This document shows positions 1 to 12,400 of a DNA stretch of 64,000 nt, piece by piece. The notes below the pieces were generated by a model. The model saw nothing but the letters and a program-made list of their open reading frames with translations, had not been told where the DNA came from and ran no database searches. Position 1 is the first letter of the stretch. Every line of letters starts with the position of its first letter. The position numbers were made by a program, and so were the translations under genes. The DNA is from Serinus canaria (lineage: Eukaryota > Chordata > Aves > Passeriformes > Fringillidae). The DNA is taken from positions 3,611,501-3,675,500 of the forward strand of contig NC_066316.1 in the NCBI RefSeq assembly GCF_022539315.1, written 5' to 3'.

Positions 1-183
1 TGAGGCTGGAGCCATGAGCTCTCAATATCCTCCGAGGCTGAGGAGTGTGAGGGAAGCTCCCACTGTTTGCAGCTGAGTCATGGATCAATAACCACAGTTA
101 CATCTCGTGACAGCAGCAGATGCTTCCTTAGCAGAGGTGGAAGTCTTGAATCAGATGAAAACACCAATATCATTAATATCTGA
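1..183 (+). other. Open frame of protein-like composition at window edge
   Basis: Frame 1 is open for 59 codons from position 4 to a TGA at 181-183. The start is also preceded in frame by a TGA at 1-3. The translation is rich in Ser, Glu and Thr and ends with the residues SDENTNIINI, which reads like a cytoplasmic tail. No polypyrimidine-AG acceptor is visible inside the window, and I do not recognise the family. It could be the end of a last coding exon whose acceptor is missing or unusual, or chance: about 60 open codons is expected often at this base composition. A donor-like CAG|GTAACT follows at 221/222, outside the frame. Confidence 0.15.
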
Positions 184-3100
184 TGTTCCACTGGCAGCTA
201 TTCTAGTATCCAAAACAGCAGGTAACTTCTGACCTTTGTTTTCCCCAAACTGTCAGAAGTGAGAGGAATCACATTCACTGCAGGGCTTTGTAACCTGCTG
301 GAAACTGACACCCAAACACGTCATTCAAACTTGTTTCCTCCCAGTCTTGTTCCCACATCACCGAGCTTTCATCTCACAATGGCTGTGTCCATCAATTTCT
401 GTGCCTGCTCTACCCATCTTTGTATTTTCCATCAGTTTGTTTGGAGCAAGAAAAATGAAACTTCACACAAAACCTCACAGTTCATTCAAGTGACCTGAAG
501 TCATCCAGGGGTTTGAAAAACAGCCTTAGGGTAAAACAAATGTGTTTTCTGTAGACTGTGGATTGGCAGCAAGAGCATTGTACTGCAGGGAAAGAACTGG
601 CAGGATGGAAAATTTCCCAAGCTCTCATGGCTCCCAGGACGTTTTCAGACCGAGTTCACAAAACAAAAATTTCCAGGTGCTGTGGTTTGATGTGTTTGCT
701 TGAGGGTGTGTGGGCACCCCGAAGGTGACCTCTGGCATTACCTGCCAGGGTGTCCTTGTTCTGCCAGGAACTCCAGTGCTTTGGGGGTTTTTGTGCTGGC
801 AGCACAGCAGCACTGACGAGCACATTTGCATCTTGATTTGTGTGCAGGATTTCTGGTCTTTATTGCCCCAAAGAATCCACATCAGATGTTCCTTTAACTC
901 TCTCCCTGGAAGAAAAAAGCAGAACAGGGCAAAGAACAGAGATGGATTTCTCCTTCCTTTTGCTCAGCTCAGTCTCCTGTCTGTAATTACTGTGTATCAC
1001 CTCTTGCTACTTTGTAGCAACATATAGAAAGAAATCTTTTCCTTTTGATGAAACGCCAACAAATCCACAGGATGGCAGAGCACAAAAGGAGCAGCTGACA
1101 GTCCTTTTATATTCCTATACAGACACACAAACAGGGCCATGAATCTTCATGAGAATGGCTGCAAGGTTTTCACAAGATAAATCATTTGAGAACAGAACCA
1201 AACCCATGCTACCGAGGCTTCACTAATTATATTAAAAATAAAAATTTAATTATCAACAAAAATTAATGAGTGGAACAACCTAGTGCCACCTGCCATGTGA
1301 ATTAGTTTCAGGAGGGCCCAGGCATTCTGAAAAATGCTGTTCAGGAGATTGAGAATGGGATTTTCTGTGTGTCCTGAGCCCCAGTGTTGCACTGCTGATC
1401 TGTAGCTGAAGTGGAGGAAAGGACAGAAAGCTGCAGGGTTTGCAGTTTGGTACTGAACACTCTGAATTAATTATTTACTCTGCACTGGTGATAATTAAAG
1501 TGCATATTTCTGGTAAAAGTAGCTTCAAATTTCAAAATGAAATTATTCCACTTTGACTTTGGATGTTTTCAAATGACTTCACCAACTCCTAAACCCACCA
1601 CTGTCTTTAGGGAAAGTTGTAGTTGCTTTTTTTTGTTTGGATGTGTTGGAGTGAAAAAGAAATCCCACAAGAGGTAATGAAGCAAGTAGGAAAGAAAAGA
1701 AGCTAGAAGGTGTAAGAAGAAAGCAAAAACGTTGGATAAAAAGCAAATGCCTGCATTTGGGTAGCACTGAATGTACAGGAATCAGCCTGCCTGAGTGCTT
1801 TCCTCCTGGATTACCCGGGTCCCATGGAAAAGATCCAGCGCTGCCACCACTAGAGGACAGCCTAGCATTTAACATATGGATCTTGCCTTACATCATCCCA
1901 GCCAGAGTGAAACAGGTGCTCTTTGGGGACGGCTGAGAGAGGCGTGTCCAAAAGGGACTCAGAACACTCGAGGAGTATTTTAAAAAGTGGATTCATACTT
2001 AAAGCTGCAGACATTTATTAAGGACAACTTCACAAAATATCGGGGCCTATAAATGAAATCTTCCCCATCCTAATCCAAGTACTTGGTAGGGCTTTTCTGT
2101 TCGTTTTTTTAGGGGGCTGGGACTTTTTTTCACCCTCAAAATATTATTCACTGTCTGAAATATTTCTTGTTTATTCAAAGTTTACACTATGAAATTGTTT
2201 GGAAATCATTCTGTATCCAGTTATACTTGTTGTAAGGATAGTGAAAAAAATCCAGGGAGGTTTTCCAAATGTTGAGCATTTGCCTGCTGCTGCAGCAGCT
2301 GGTCAACTCCTGAGGAGGAGCAGAACTGGGCATCACTAATTGCAGAATCACCTCTCTCCCTCCTCCCCTGGTGCTGAGGCAAGAGCAATTCGAGTCAGTG
2401 CTAGCATTCCTGCAAAATAAAAATAGAGTGAATGTTAACACAGGGAACTTGTTACTGTAGCCCAGCATTTGTAGGAAGGGAAAATAAAAAGGTTTGCAGA
2501 GGGTACCAGGCATCAATAAACACAACTGAATGAGATCTTATGTGAGGGGCAGAATAATAGCTAGAGAAAATTCTGGAGTTAGGAAAGGTGGGGATGCAGC
2601 AGAAGCCAGGTGAGGAAGAAAAGTGCCCAGCTGGGCAGGAAGGCCCTGGTGCCACGGGGAAGGTGGTGGGAATTGTCAGTGGGTCTGCAGCTCTTAAAGG
2701 CCAGAGCTATTAACAGATCGTAGAGAGCTCGGGCACAAAGGTTCACTGAAATACAGCAGGAATTGCCAAAGTGAGAAATTAAGTGCTCTGTGAAGGAGTT
2801 CAGAGGATAATTGGATGCTGTCGAGTGAACAAAGGGACTGGCAAATTATGTCTGTGTAAATATACAGCTTGATAAAATAGCAGTTTATAAAGACACACTC
2901 TCCAAATATTTATTGCTGAGAAATAAAAATATGCAGGATAAATTTGTATAAGAGGCACCATATCAAAGATGACAGTGCTTATGGTCCCCTTTTGAGTAAG
3001 AAAAATACCATTTCCTGGAGGGACTGTACAGCAGATTTCCAGTGGACCTCACTGGGATAGGGATGTTTCTGTAGCTCTTTAAGGAAAAGAACAGTGTAAT

Positions 3101-4600
3101 ACATGTTCAGAACAATGTAATGTTTATGGTTAATGAGATGACATGTCTGAAACAAGCAATAGGTGATGGAGCAGAGGTTGTCTTTGGAGAAAAAATTCAG
3201 TTTTCTTCTTGATAGTTCATCACCCTCCACAGCCAAAAATGTGTCAGATATTTGCTGTTTGGGGTTCAGGGATGAACTATCAACACCTAAAACTCTGGCT
3301 CTTGGAACAATCCTGCTGGTATTCCCCTTACAGAAATACAGGACAAAGCTGTCCAGGTCTAGACAAAAAAACCCCAAACATTTTTCTAGAATCTGAGCAT
3401 CTTGAGCTCTTTTTCCAGGCCATGTTGCACTGTCAGTGTCCAAAGTGCAGCACAGTTGTATTGCTTGTATAGATTGTCACGTTCCCAGATCCCTAAGTGA
3501 CTGAGCTTTCTTCGGGTGAAAAATTGTGAAATGCACATTTTTGCAGACCAACTATCTGTCACTGAGAAAAGCCATGAATAATTCTGAGTGAGAAACAGAC
3601 CTGAGGACTTTGCAGTCTGCTCACAAGCAGGAGAAGTTTCTCTGAATAAATAATTGGCTGGGAATCAGCTAGTCCTTTCCACTTGTTACCAAATCCTTCT
3701 CAAAAGAGGAGTTGGCCTACAGGGAAAATATTCACAGGTATGCAGCTTGGATAGAATATTTGAATTTAAGTCCATGAAGAAAAATATTATTATTTATTGA
3801 GCAGTGAACAAGAAAAAGATCCAAATACAGCCCTTTGGTGAGAGACCATGAAGATGCACAGTTGTGCTATCAAAGCTGGGTGTTAACAGGCAATGCTGAA
3901 TGCAGATATAACTCTGGTGGCACTATTATTTCTTTGCACTGCTCCACAGGTATAAACACAGACCTGCTGGCAGGAATGCCTGGCCTTGCTCTATTGGCTG
4001 TTGTCCCACCACTGTGTCCAGGCTATGGCATGTCCAGGTAGGAAAAGAGGGGGCTTGAAGTACCTTTGCACTGCAGAGATTCATGGCTGGTGCCTCAGCT
4101 TTCCTCCAGCTTTTTAAGAGAATGGAGACATTCCCTGGGGCTGCTCCACAGAAGCAGAACAGAGAAGGAGAGAAGTAGCAGGATGTCATTTTTGCCTGGT
4201 ATCTGAGTTTCACCAACTCTTTTAGTGTCAGGCAAAGAAGAATCTCACAAGCTACAGAAGGGCTCAGATGTGTTTTGTCCCTAATGTAGAGGGGTTGGTC
4301 CTTTGCTGCTGTTCAGAGCCTTTGTAAACAGATGGGAATTCCTACCCTGGCTTCCACCAGGAATGTGCTCAAAGAGACAAGGGAAATGGGGCCATGCTGT
4401 GGTCCTGCACCACAAGACAGCTCAGGAGCAAAACTGAACCAGGATTCTTTAAAATATGATAAAGTGCAGGAGGCAATGTTTTGTGTATTAAACCCTTCAG
4501 TGAGTTCTGAACATGAGGAAAATAACAGTGAATTCCCCAGGAACACCTGTGAGACAGAGCTCAATCAGAGCACGGGAGATAGAGCCAAAAATAAGGGATG
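184..4600. other. No supported gene; unique non-coding sequence
   Basis: I see only AT-leaning unique sequence here. Open frames of up to 154 codons occur on both strands (for example 2979-3443 minus), but they have no recognisable domain, no consistent splice-site framing, and translations that change character abruptly. Short T and A runs occur near 1629 and 2105. No interspersed repeat is recognisable. Confidence 0.6.
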
Positions 4601-4621
4601 GAGACTCCCAGAGTGTGAAAG

Positions 4622-4712
4622 AGTTGGAATGGCCCTTAAGGATCATCCAGTCCCAAGGGCAAGGACACCTCCCACTAAACCAGGTTGCTCAAAGCCTTAT
4701 CCAACTGGTTTC
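4622..4712 (-). mobile_element. CR1 LINE 3'-end fragment
   Basis: The segment reading GTTGGAATGGCCCTTAAGG, then ATCATCCAGTCCCAAGGGC, then CACTAAACCAGGTTGCTCAA matches the reverse complement of the 3' untranslated end of avian CR1 retroposons, as I remember the consensus (GGTTGGAAGGGACCTT, ATCATCTAGTTCCAACC, ACTAGACCAGGTTGCTCAAAGCC). The element therefore lies on the minus strand with its 3' end to the left. It is heavily 5' truncated, and similarity fades soon after CAAAGCCTTATCCAAC. A 190-codon open frame at 4332-4904 plus runs straight through it, so I do not call that frame a gene. Confidence 0.8.
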
Positions 4713-4996
4713 ACAGAGCCTGAATTCCTCCTTGGAAAAGCCCTGCTCCCTCTACAGATGTCCTGGCAGAGGATGTCCAAGGGCACCAGTCTCCTGAGGC
4801 CAAGGTTCTCAGTGCTCTCCAGCAGTTTAAGAAGCTCTGTTTTAGTTGCTATCAAAAATACAAGAGCCAGAAATATCCCAGCTTCTCTTTGGGTGTCAGA
4901 GTGAGTTTGCTGAGCTGACAGTGGGAGAAGTCACCTTTTCTTTTCCAAGCCAGACACAAAAATACTTTTGTCAATTGTGTTACTTTTCAGAGAATG

Positions 4997-5016
4997 AAAA
5001 AAAAAAAAAAAAAAAA
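4997..5016. repeat. Poly(A) tract, A20
   Basis: Twenty uninterrupted A residues follow CAGAGAATG. CR1 elements end in short tandem octamers, not poly(A), so this tract is not the tail of the nearby CR1 fragment. No processed gene copy is recognisable upstream. Slippage-prone, so its length may be polymorphic or misassembled. Confidence 0.95.
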
Positions 5017-8000
5017 GTTGTGCTACAAAAGCCCTCTGTCTGTGGTGGAAACTGGGGTAAGTTCTGTTCCTGCTGTGAAATGTCACAAGATGACACCAGT
5101 TTGGGTGTGACAGTGTCACTCTCAGTGTCACTCTGTCTGGTGATATCACCCCATTTACAAGTTTGGGCACTTCCTCTCTCCATGGCATATGGGAGAACTG
5201 AGGACAAATAGAGGGAGCAATATCAGGCCCAAACAGAAATTTCTTATGCTCATGGCTATCTCATTTCAAATAGTGAAGGAGTTTGGGTAGAATGTCTAAC
5301 AAATATAAGTGTGTTGGGCTTCAGCACCTACTCTGAGTTGTAGTGCAGAGATATGGTGCCACAAATATTTTAATTCCATCTCTGATTTTGTTGGTTTTGG
5401 TTTTTTCCTAGGAGAAAACAAAAAAACCTGCTGAATCCACCCTGCAGTGACTTTGTGGATGAGGATGAGCCCTGGCCACCTTTGCTCCTCACAACAGTGG
5501 TTCAGTCAAGCAGTTGGAGCCCTGACCATGCAGTGCTCCCAGCAAGGTGTGTTTAGGTCATTTTTTCTACTTTAATCCTGCATTCTGAGCAAATGACCAC
5601 AGGCTGATGACTCTGGCTTTGCCTACCAAATTACACTCTATTAATCTTCATTTCTAAAATAAAGGTGCTGCTGCAGCACAGGAAGATGGGGAATTCCAGA
5701 ACAAACCCTGATAGGTGCTCCATGCAGATTTCTCTAACTGAAGATTCTGTGTGGATCTAAACAAAAAAAAAAAAAGGAGGTTTTGTTTTACTAAGAAAGC
5801 AGGAAGTTAAATGATTTATGCTTCCTGTTAGGTGCTCGGTGATAGGATCAGTTAAATAGGTTGCAGGATCTAATCATTACAGAGAACTCATTCATTTGGA
5901 TCACATGTATCAAAAGGCATCCAAGAGATAAGAAAACAGCACCATATAGACTTGAGGTCCTTTCATCTGCTGTTGGACACAGCTCCTCCAGAGCTGCTGC
6001 CAGAGTCTGAGGCAACAACCCAATTTTCTGTCCCTGCTGGTGTCACTGGGCCAGGCTCTGCTTCCTGCAGGTGCCACCACCTGCCAGCACCCAGATGGCC
6101 AAGGAGAGAATTGCTGGAGCTGGAAGCAGGAGCTGTTCTGTTCCATTTCCCATGTGAGGAGAGCTTGTCAGGCAGCACTGGCTGGAGCAACAGGCAGTGA
6201 CTGCATCCCCTGTGCTGGACTGATGGATGCACACTGCCAAAGATTTCCAAAACGTAAATAATTCAGCTCCATCCTTTCTAGGTGAGGGGGGTGAATTGCT
6301 GAAGGCCCAGCTCCCAGGAGGAGGTTAACCCAGGGTGTTAACCCAGCTCCATTTGGTCTCTCCCTGTGAAATTATGGCAAAAGTTGCTCCTCAGATGGCT
6401 TTATAGTTGCATTTCTATTAAATATTTATTGTTCCTCTTTTTGCAAGGAACTATTATGTGGCAGCCATCCTATATATTTTTATATTCCCATTTTCTTCTG
6501 GCATACATGTACTATTGCCCGAAATAAACATGCTCAATTGTGAAGGAAAATCTAATTTCCAAGCTTATTTGAGCATTTTCTTTCCGAGGGTTTCATACAA
6601 TTAGCATTTGTTTTTTTCCAGAATATGATAATTTAAGTGAAAATGAAGGAAAAGTGAAGAGAAGTAGGACAGATATTTACAAGGCAGTGCAGAAATATGC
6701 TAGTAATAGTAATACTGTGTCCCTAGGATGTGTTTCCTCTGAGTACCTTGAAATGCAGGACATAAATTAATTATAAATGCACCTTCCATGGTCTCTCTGA
6801 AGTAGGTACTGCTAATTGAACTTCACAGGCAAAGTAACTACATGGCAAAGGTATACATTTCAAAATCCATCTTCCCTAATAAGGCCCTTAATGCATTTAT
6901 TAGCTGTGTCAGCAAGCACAGTTTAAAACAAGAATTTTCAAATGCAGTCTTGAGAGAGGGCCCATTGCTGCCCCACCTGAGAGGAGGCAGGGCTTGTCTG
7001 ACACTGCTCCCATCTCTCTGTGCTGCTCCATCCATCCTCTTTCCTGGAGGGATTGAGGCTGTGGGCACTTTTAGAATATTTTTTGTCCCTGCCTTGTTTG
7101 CTCAGCTCTGTTGCAAAGGAGAGAGAAGGTTTGGCTGCACCCCTGCAGGGTGGGGCCCAGAAGCAGCCCCCAGGATCAAAAAATGGGGATGGAAGGCACC
7201 TCCCAGCAGAATAAAAGCCAGGAGTTGATCCAGAGCTGTGATTACTGCAGTTAAAAAGGAAGATTGGATTACTGGGTTAAAAAGGAAGAATGCTATAAAA
7301 AACAAAAGGAAGAGGGAGGTGGAGTGGGAGACAGAGTCAGGGTGGGTTTTGCATGGTTGAATTGCTGATTAAAGCTCATCCTCAGTGGGGCAACTCCTGG
7401 AAATGACTCTGGTGAGCGAGAGCCTTCTGGCTGTGCCAAGTGCAGGAGCTTCAGGGGCTGATTTTCACTACATGTCCACAATGACTGCAAGCTGATGAAG
7501 TGCTCCTGGCTTTTCTGCATTTCCATTTTCTAATTCACTTCAAAAAACAGGGGTTTGAGATTCAGTTGGGTTGCAACTTTTATTGCAAATGTAATTACAA
7601 ATGTAAAGTAAGCAAGTATATCTCTCAGGTAATGAACTCCAAACCTGGCACTGTGTTGTCTTGATGGAATATTTCTTGCCCAGATTTATCCCATGTACTC
7701 ATTAAATGGATCTAAGTGTTCTTTTAGAACCCATAGATTTTTTTACTGCCGTATTAAATCTAAATTAAATGCTTTTTGAGGCATTTATAGTGCTATCATT
7801 TGCTCCAACAGGGAATATGCAAAAGAAATGCTGTAAAAGAAATCAGGATATATTCTCAGGAACTCTGAAACAAAGGCAGGGAGAACCCAGTGCCATGCTG
7901 GGCATCACTGCAGCATCCCTGAGCTTTGCTATCTGATTTTGGGGGTGCTGGTTAAAAAGCCATGCTGAATTTGGGTGGCAGCCATGAGCAGTTCTATCTG

Positions 8001-8570
8001 TATGGGATACTGACAAGTTGGGTTCAGATGTGGCTCTTCAGGGCATGGGTGATCTCCCAAAGCCACTCTTGTGGGGTCCCTGGTGCCACTGGAGAAGTTG
8101 CAAGGTGGCTCTGTGCCTCTCTCCCTCCCCAGCCTGTGCTTCCCTTCCCTGTGGGAACACCCAGACACTGCTGCTCTTGCTGCCAATTCAGAACTTTCCA
8201 TGGGAAGTACCTGAGTTCAGGGGTGTTGTGGGAAGTTGTGTGGATGATGGAATTCCTCATCATATCTGGGGGCCTCTCATCTGCATCTCCTCTTTAGGGC
8301 ACAATGGTGTGGAAGGTGGGGAGAGGGGGACTTATCCCATAAATGCCTAATGCTGCTGTCACTCTGTAATTGGGGTTTAGTGCTGTGAAGGCCTCAGTGA
8401 TGAGGTGAGAAAACAGTCAGCTCATTGAAATGCCAAATGCACAGACTTTGCTTTCCAGAGGGATCCCATGCAGGGAGAGAAGTGCTACTGTAGTCTTCAC
8501 CCATCCTGTTATTACCAGGTGATTTTGAAAGGTTCTCCTACAACAAATTTAGGATGGCAGGAGTTAGGAT
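5017..8570. other. No supported gene; unique non-coding sequence
   Basis: The region contains an A13 tract at 5763-5775 and a small local duplication of GTTAACCCA around 6325-6345. The GC-richer stretch at 5950-6230 gives overlapping open frames on both strands (up to 95 codons), as expected from low stop density. Nothing resembles a conserved domain. AATAAAAGCC near 7210 resembles a TATA element but has no supporting initiator or exon. Confidence 0.6.
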
Positions 8571-8572
8571 CA

Positions 8573-9408
8573 TGTCTTGCTTTGAAGCCAGGTGTCTGCT
8601 AAGGAAGGCAGGAGCCTCCCCTGAAATGGAAAATATAAATTCCCTCCCTCCAAACTGTCATAATTTTGAAATTAAGGGGGCTCTCAGGCAAACATAGGGG
8701 AGCAGGAATAACAGCTCTTTATTAGGGAAGAAAATAAAAATCAAATAAACAATGCAGTAATACAAAACAACACTAACAGAATCAGAATACAACCTGATAC
8801 CCTGTGGGTCAGGGTGGTGGCCGCAGTCCCATTCCATGGTGGCTGCAGCCCTCCTGCAGTGCCATCTGTGGTTCTGTTGGAGCAGTGATCCTGCAGTTTT
8901 CCTCTGAAGGTCCAGTCCTGGTGTAAAATGGGGCTGGTCCTCCTCTGGGAATCCAGTGGAAAAGGCTGGCCTGGTGTCCCAAAATGTCAGATTGTATCCA
9001 GGTAGGAATGCAAGGCTCCTCCCCCTGGGCGGAGCATCTCCCAGTGGGATGATGGGATTTTACCAGCCATGCAGGGACACTCAATGGCCCATGGACAACA
9101 GATGTCTGCCCAGAGGGAGGATTGGTTGTGGAAGAGATAAAGAACAGAAGATAACTGCCCCACCTCTAACAGATGGCAATAGAATGCAAACATTGTTGTG
9201 CAGTCTAGGACACATCATAGCTGTGGCATGGCTGTGTCCCCTACATCCAGGGTACACTCAGGATAGAGGTACAGGAAGTTTGCACTGCTGTAGGTGCTTT
9301 TTCACTGTCCTGCCAACTTGATCCAGCTCAGAAATTCTCCCCAGACGTAAACTGTGGACAAATCCTGACCCTAGGAAATCACCCTGAGACGGACCACAGA
9401 TGTCACCA
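8573..9408 (-). mobile_element. LTR retrotransposon fragment or solo LTR, passerine type
   Basis: Read on the minus strand this is LTR-like. A GC-rich U3 contains a TATA-like GGATACAATCTG, then a long stretch, then a polyadenylation signal AATAAA (TTTATT at 8718-8723 on plus), then a short U5 rich in C and T. I recognise the sequence around the signal and the segment GGGAGATGCTCCGCCCAGGG as a repeated songbird LTR family, from memory only. Possible TG...CA termini are 9408 and 8573 (minus start TGGTGACATC, minus end AAGACA). A 6-bp direct repeat TAGGAT occurs at 8565-8570 and 9413-9418, but it does not abut those termini, so the boundaries are provisional. No gag, pol or env frame is present. 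Confidence 0.65.
8718..8723 (-). promoter_or_regulatory. Polyadenylation signal of the minus-strand LTR
   Basis: AATAAA on the minus strand lies inside CCCTAATAAAGAGCTG, about 145 bp from the inferred 3' end of the LTR. It fixes the element's orientation. Confidence 0.55.
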
Positions 9409-9419
9409 AGGGTAGGATA

Positions 9420-12400
9420 TCACAGGTGACCTTATTCACCTTTTGGCCTCTTTGCCATAACTACCTGAGTTGCTAAAATATAGAAAAAAATAAAAAGGAA
9501 GCAGCAGCAGCACAGGATGTCACAACTTGTTTGTTTTATTGGCACCAATGCTGAATTGGTCCTTGGATGCATTTGCTTTTACAACACACCACAAATGCCT
9601 TTCCCCACCCTCACCATTTCAGTGCTGATGTTTCATTTTAAACCCACTTTTTTTTTTCTGAGTGGATGTACAGTTCTCCCTAAAAACACCATCAGGGTTA
9701 CTATGGCTACAGCTTTTCATTGTTGAGGTCTAGCATGTGGAAAAGAGAAAAATTACTCCCAAAGTCACTGATAAATTTCAGAATGAATGTTAATATTAGG
9801 AAAGGAGGCAGCAATGGATTAGCTCCCTCACATGTCTGAAATGAGTCTGGATTCCCTTAGTCACATGCCTTCCATTCCTCCATCAATATCTGGCTTGCTT
9901 CTCACAATCAGGAGTCAGAAATGTGGGGTGTATGTGAGATTTCTCTTGACTTGGAGCAGAGCTCAGGCTGTTGCTGCCATTGTGATTAATGTCTTGAGTT
10001 CTTCCACACCCTTTGCCCTTTCCCTGTTTCTCTTCTGGACTTAAAGGAAGATTAAGGTACAGGGAATTCAGTATCTTTGAGCTGTTATTTTCTAAAAAGT
10101 TAAAAAGATATTGTGAATTCCTGAAATCAGAGTATGAGGATTAGGGTTTGTGGGATGTTTTCAAGTATTTTTTATTTCTCTGTAAATTAAGGTATTTTGA
10201 GTGGGGAGGGAAAAAGCACAAAACCTCTGAGTGAGCACCTATATCTCACTAATTTCCAACGATAAAATTATTCTTGTGCCTTCAAGATATTTGAAATATT
10301 GGCTATAATTCCTTTTGAAAGTTCAGAGCATGGGGTGACATTTCTAGATTTTAGCTTGTGTTATATATTCTTATTTTGCTGGGTCAGTGTGAAGGCAGGT
10401 TCTTGTGCAAATTTTGGTGATTTAGGGTTTGAGAAGAACATGCCAGCCAATAAACCAGAGATGCTGGGAAGTGAAGGAATCCACAGCAGAGGGGTCTAAA
10501 GTTCAAACAGTGTGTTGTTCACAGCTGATTTTGGACAGGGTTGGCCAAGGTCTCACAGTACTCATGAATTATTCACTCTGTAATAAATTGCACCATCTGA
10601 ACAAGGAAAATAGGATAATTTGGAAGAGAGGGTATTACTTCTACCATCCTAATTCACAGTGTCTGTAATTTTATACTTTGGAAGGAATTTTCAATATTTA
10701 ATAGAGGAATCTTTCAAGTTATTCAAGAGCTTAAATTGCTTGTGAAGTCTTGGCCTTAGACACTGAGATATTAACAGGTTGATTTTTTAAAAAAAGGAAA
10801 AATATATTTATAGGGATCTCAGGAACAATTTAAATTATATTAAAAATTTTTTAATATTCAGAAAATGTTTCAGCATTTAAAGATGTTCCTTGTGATTTTT
10901 AATGTGATGCCCTGAGGAGAAATATGCTGTGGTGAGATCATTATGATAGAAGCACACTGAACCCAGGACATTCCTTCCAATTCTGCATTGCAGTGTTTGA
11001 GCACAGAAGAAATTGTTAATGCTCTCAAAAAGAAGAGTCAGCAGTGAGCAATCTGTGGAATGCCTGGCAGGTTGTGCTCCATGTTGGATGGGATGGGGGA
11101 TCCTCCATAGATGATCCATAGGTGTTCCCCCAAAAACATGGGGGCTGGAACCCCCTCACCCAGCTGGATGCACAGTAGAGGAATTGAAAGTCTGTTCATG
11201 TTCAGGTGCTGCAAACAAAGAGAATTATTCTCAAACATGATTTGAGAATAGCCCTAGGTGACTTCTAACTGTGTCTTCAGTCAACTCTCTGGAGGAATAA
11301 TAGTATTTTGTAAAATGTTTTCTAGAACACAAGAAGAAAACAAGGACTGTCATGTGGTTAATGTTTGATAGTTTTATCCAGTTCTTCCTCATGGGCTCGC
11401 TGGCTGTGCTTAGTAAATTTAATGCTGTTCAGATTTTGTGGCTTTTCTTGGAAGAAATTTTTCCTAGAGGCCAGAGTTAAGTCACCACTCTGGAGGATGC
11501 TCTAATTCTTTGAGCAAACCCTGCTCTGGTCTTACATGCACAGTTGCTTGAGTTTTAAGGCAGGGACTGAGTGAGACAGTGCAATTTTGGGGAAGAAACT
11601 GTTTGTGTTGTGGAGGTAATTACTGCTCTACTTCTACTCTCTACTACTGCAGGGGCTGGACAATGAATCTGTGCTGATACCATGCTACTGGTGACCTGGC
11701 AGAAGAGGCAGGTTCCAAAAATCTTTGTTTTCATACATTCTAATCACCTTTGCTTATACAATTTATTATAAATGGGATTTCAGTGATCATTATTTAGAAG
11801 TGGCAGCATGCAAAATCTTGTTCCCCAACCCCATCAATTTAGAATAAGTAATAAAAGGCAAAAAGAACTTAGTTTCTGTCTTGGAATTCAGATTAGTTTT
11901 GTAGGGAAATTTTAGGAGGTATCTGATGTGGAAGTGGTAAGAATTTCCACTGAAGAGTGAATGTGTAGAATTGTACAATAGTGCAAATATATTGAGAGCT
12001 GTATTTGGTGCTGAGCACTTGTACTTGGATTCCTGAGATGCCTTTAAGACCTGCCCTTTAAAAAACACAATACATTCATTTTGTGAAAGAAACTGGAGTA
12101 TTTCCCCATTAGAAAACTTGTGCCTTGCAGCCTGGATTATGGCTTTGAATGTTTGGGGGTTGTTCAATTCGTTGAGAAGAGGATGCTGGTGACCACTTTG
12201 TGTCTCTGAATTGAGTGGAGTTTGCAGTTACCATGCTGGGGATGTTTACCTGAGTAATAAAAGTATATCTGTGATGTGAGAAATTCTAGGGTGCACAGCT
12301 CTGTGGGTGTAAAAATGTCTTGATTAAATATGTCCATCAAAGCAAGATCACTCATAGGCAAGAAACTTTATGTGTATACAGTTATGTATCTGTATTCCTT

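Noticed and set aside
4332..4904. 190-codon plus-strand open frame
   Set aside because: It runs through a CR1 fragment, has no recognised domain, and has no splice or promoter context.
7205..7240. TATA-like AATAAAAGCC downstream of GC-rich DNA
   Set aside because: There is no initiator, CpG island or exon-like sequence downstream, and TATA-like words are common at this base composition.
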